DNA from: an uncultured Flavobacteriales bacterium
GTDB taxonomy: Bacteria; Bacteroidota; Bacteroidia; Flavobacteriales_D; Sanyastnellaceae
Assembly: GCA_937897625.1 (NCBI GenBank)
Contig: CALCNZ010000100.1
Coordinates: 1 to 6,923, forward strand
Direction: 5' to 3'
Length of the DNA stretch: 6,923 nucleotides
In this document: positions 5,976 through 6,923 of the stretch, piece after piece
Layout: every line of letters begins with the position of its first letter
How positions within the stretch are numbered: the first letter of the stretch is position 1
Position numbers and translations under genes: made by a program
The notes under the pieces: model-generated
The model's input: the letters and a program-made list of their open reading frames with translations, nothing else
Database searches by the model: none
Told to the model about the DNA's origin: nothing

Positions 5976-6857
5976 ATGAGTCGATCTGATATTCACGCTT
6001 TGATACAATTGCTCGAAGATCCGGATGAAGTAATCTTCAACACGGTACGCGAAGCTATTACTGAGAAGGGCGAGGAAGTGTTGCATACCTTGGAGGACCA
6101 CTACATTATTGGAAGCGGCGATCCACTTGCGCTTCAGCGCTTGTCTGAGATTATTGCGAACATTCAGTACAAGACAACTTACCTCGCGATTAAAGATTGG
6201 CAGAAAGGAGAGCAGGAGCTGATCGAGGGCATGTTAATTTTAAATAAGTATTACCAGCGCAATGTTCCGAGTGAGGAAATTACTTATTTGTTTTCGAGAT
6301 TGCGTCAGGATATTTGGTTGGAATTAAACGAGCGCTTAACCGCATTGGAAACGGTTAATGTGGTGAATCATATTTTATTTAAGCTTTGCGGATACACCAG
6401 TGTCTCTGGTGAAATTCAGAATGCACCGCATTCGTTGTTCGATGTATTGAACACGAAGACAGGAACTTCATTAAGCATTGGAACGTTGTATTTGTTGTTG
6501 GCTCGCAGTTTAGACTTGCCTATCTACGGAGTGAATTTGCCCGGACATTTCTTGTTGTGTTATGTTGAACAAATGCCCGAGTGGTTATTGCCTGAAGGCG
6601 AAACAAACACGGAAGAGATTTTATTTTACATCAATCCTGCTGCCGGCGGATCCATCCTCGATCGCGAAGAGATTGAGCAATTCATCTCCAGTCAGCACTT
6701 GCCTTTAGACCAACGTTTCTTCGATCCCTGCTCCAACGCAGATGTCGTAACCCGAAACATTAACGCGCTAAGCCACCATTACATCTCTCAGAACAATGCC
6801 GATAAGGTTAGGGAGTTGCAGGTGTTGTTGAGTGTGTTGTTGGAAATAGAGGAATAA
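5976..6857 (+). CDS. SirB1/transglutaminase-like (Transglut_core2) family protein
   Basis: This 293-residue soluble protein has two visible parts. Residues about 5-45 (IHALIQLLEDPDEVIFNTVREAI...) look like one HEAT-type helical repeat. The rest carries the SirB1-type transglutaminase-like core, with GTSLSIGTLYLLLA (163-176) followed by LDLPIYGVNLPGHFLL (179-194) and YINPAAGG (218-225). Where a true transglutaminase or cysteine protease has its catalytic Cys at the start of the core helix, this protein has Thr/Ser/Leu, so catalysis by that mechanism is doubtful. The PGHF histidine is kept. The biological role of the family is poorly known and I do not assign one. The C-terminal stretch (about 255-293) is helical. 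It stands alone behind its own promoter and is divergent from the rhomboid gene. Confidence 0.85.
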   Translation: MSRSDIHALIQLLEDPDEVIFNTVREAITEKGEEVLHTLEDHYIIGSGDPLALQRLSEIIANIQYKTTYLAIKDWQKGEQELIEGMLILNKYYQRNVPSEEITYLFSRLRQDIWLELNERLTALETVNVVNHILFKLCGYTSVSGEIQNAPHSLFDVLNTKTGTSLSIGTLYLLLARSLDLPIYGVNLPGHFLLCYVEQMPEWLLPEGETNTEEILFYINPAAGGSILDREEIEQFISSQHLPLDQRFFDPCSNADVVTRNINALSHHYISQNNADKVRELQVLLSVLLEIEE

Positions 6858-6860
6858 CAC

Positions 6861-6915
6861 TCACCTTTGGTGATCAATTCTTCGAATCAATCTTTCAGAT
6901 CAATCACTTCGTGAT
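6861..6915. repeat. Three consecutive short triloop hairpins at the right edge
   Basis: Just after the SirB1-like stop codon come TCACC-TTT-GGTGA (6861-6873), ATTC-TTC-GAAT (about 6877-6887) and ATCAC-TTC-GTGAT (6903-6915). Each has a three-base loop and is followed by (T)CAA. The motif GATCAAT recurs at 6872 and 6898, 26 bases apart. The first hairpin could be a weak terminator. The stems are short, and part of the stretch may be coding on the minus strand. Confidence 0.4.
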
Positions 6916-6923
6916 CAAACCTT
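6887..6923 (-). CDS. Possible C-terminal end of a convergent gene cut by the window edge
   Basis: On the minus strand one frame enters from the right edge and reads RFDHEVIDLKD before a TGA at 6889-6887, a composition plausible for a protein C-terminus. It would end about 30 bases from the stop of the convergent SirB1-like gene, in line with the tight packing elsewhere. Eleven residues are too few to identify a family, and another minus frame (GLITK, stop at 6906-6904) is also possible. Confidence 0.22.
   Translation of the reverse strand, partial: RFDHEVIDLKD

Noticed and set aside
5886..6101. 71-residue minus-strand frame across the SirB1-like start
   Set aside because: It lies antisense to a good gene and its promoter, with no recognisable protein features.
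1..6923. Mobile element, defence or CRISPR system
   Set aside because: All longer genes are recognisable housekeeping or widespread families, base composition looks even, and no transposase, integrase, terminal repeats or regularly spaced repeats were found.

Overview
The window looks like ordinary chromosome from a member of the Bacteroidota, probably close to the Flavobacteriales; this is inferred, not proven. Three things suggest it. The proteins resemble Bacteroidota forms: a DnaN starting MKFIV, a short AMP nucleosidase, and a GQQMDMDFE-type prenyl synthase. Several gene starts carry the Bacteroidota -7 box TAnnTTTG. Clear Shine-Dalgarno sequences are generally absent. Genes are packed tightly on both strands. 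I see no transposase, phage gene, CRISPR array, rRNA or tRNA.

Layout from left to right. Positions 1-862 (+): the C-terminal part of a short-chain polyprenyl diphosphate synthase, cut by the window edge, is joined by a 4-base GTGA overlap to a 104-residue protein of unknown function. Positions 859-2245 (-): meaB, the GTPase chaperone of B12-dependent methylmalonyl-CoA mutase, is followed 13 bases later by a small three-helix membrane protein. Positions 2300-3073 (+): a TauE/SafE-type membrane transporter is divergent from meaB. Positions 3076-5046 (-): an AMP nucleosidase gene lies downstream of dnaN, the DNA polymerase sliding clamp, with a strong hairpin terminator and a probable new promoter between them. 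Positions 5123-5806 (-): a rhomboid intramembrane serine protease with its Ser/His dyad intact. Positions 5976-6857 (+): a SirB1/transglutaminase-like protein with a HEAT-like N-terminus, behind a good TAnnTTTG promoter. The last 66 bases hold three small hairpins and possibly the end of a convergent gene.

The genes do not form one pathway. They are housekeeping units: isoprenoid synthesis, propionyl/methylmalonyl-CoA metabolism, anion export, purine salvage, replication and membrane proteolysis. The only likely co-transcribed pairs are prenyl synthase with the 104-residue gene, and meaB with the small membrane protein. I found no convincing new defence, toxin or mobile system. The points most worth a second look are two promoter boxes lying almost on start codons (possible leaderless mRNAs), the inverted repeat between the rhomboid and SirB1-like genes, the unknown small proteins, and the repeated hairpins at the right edge.
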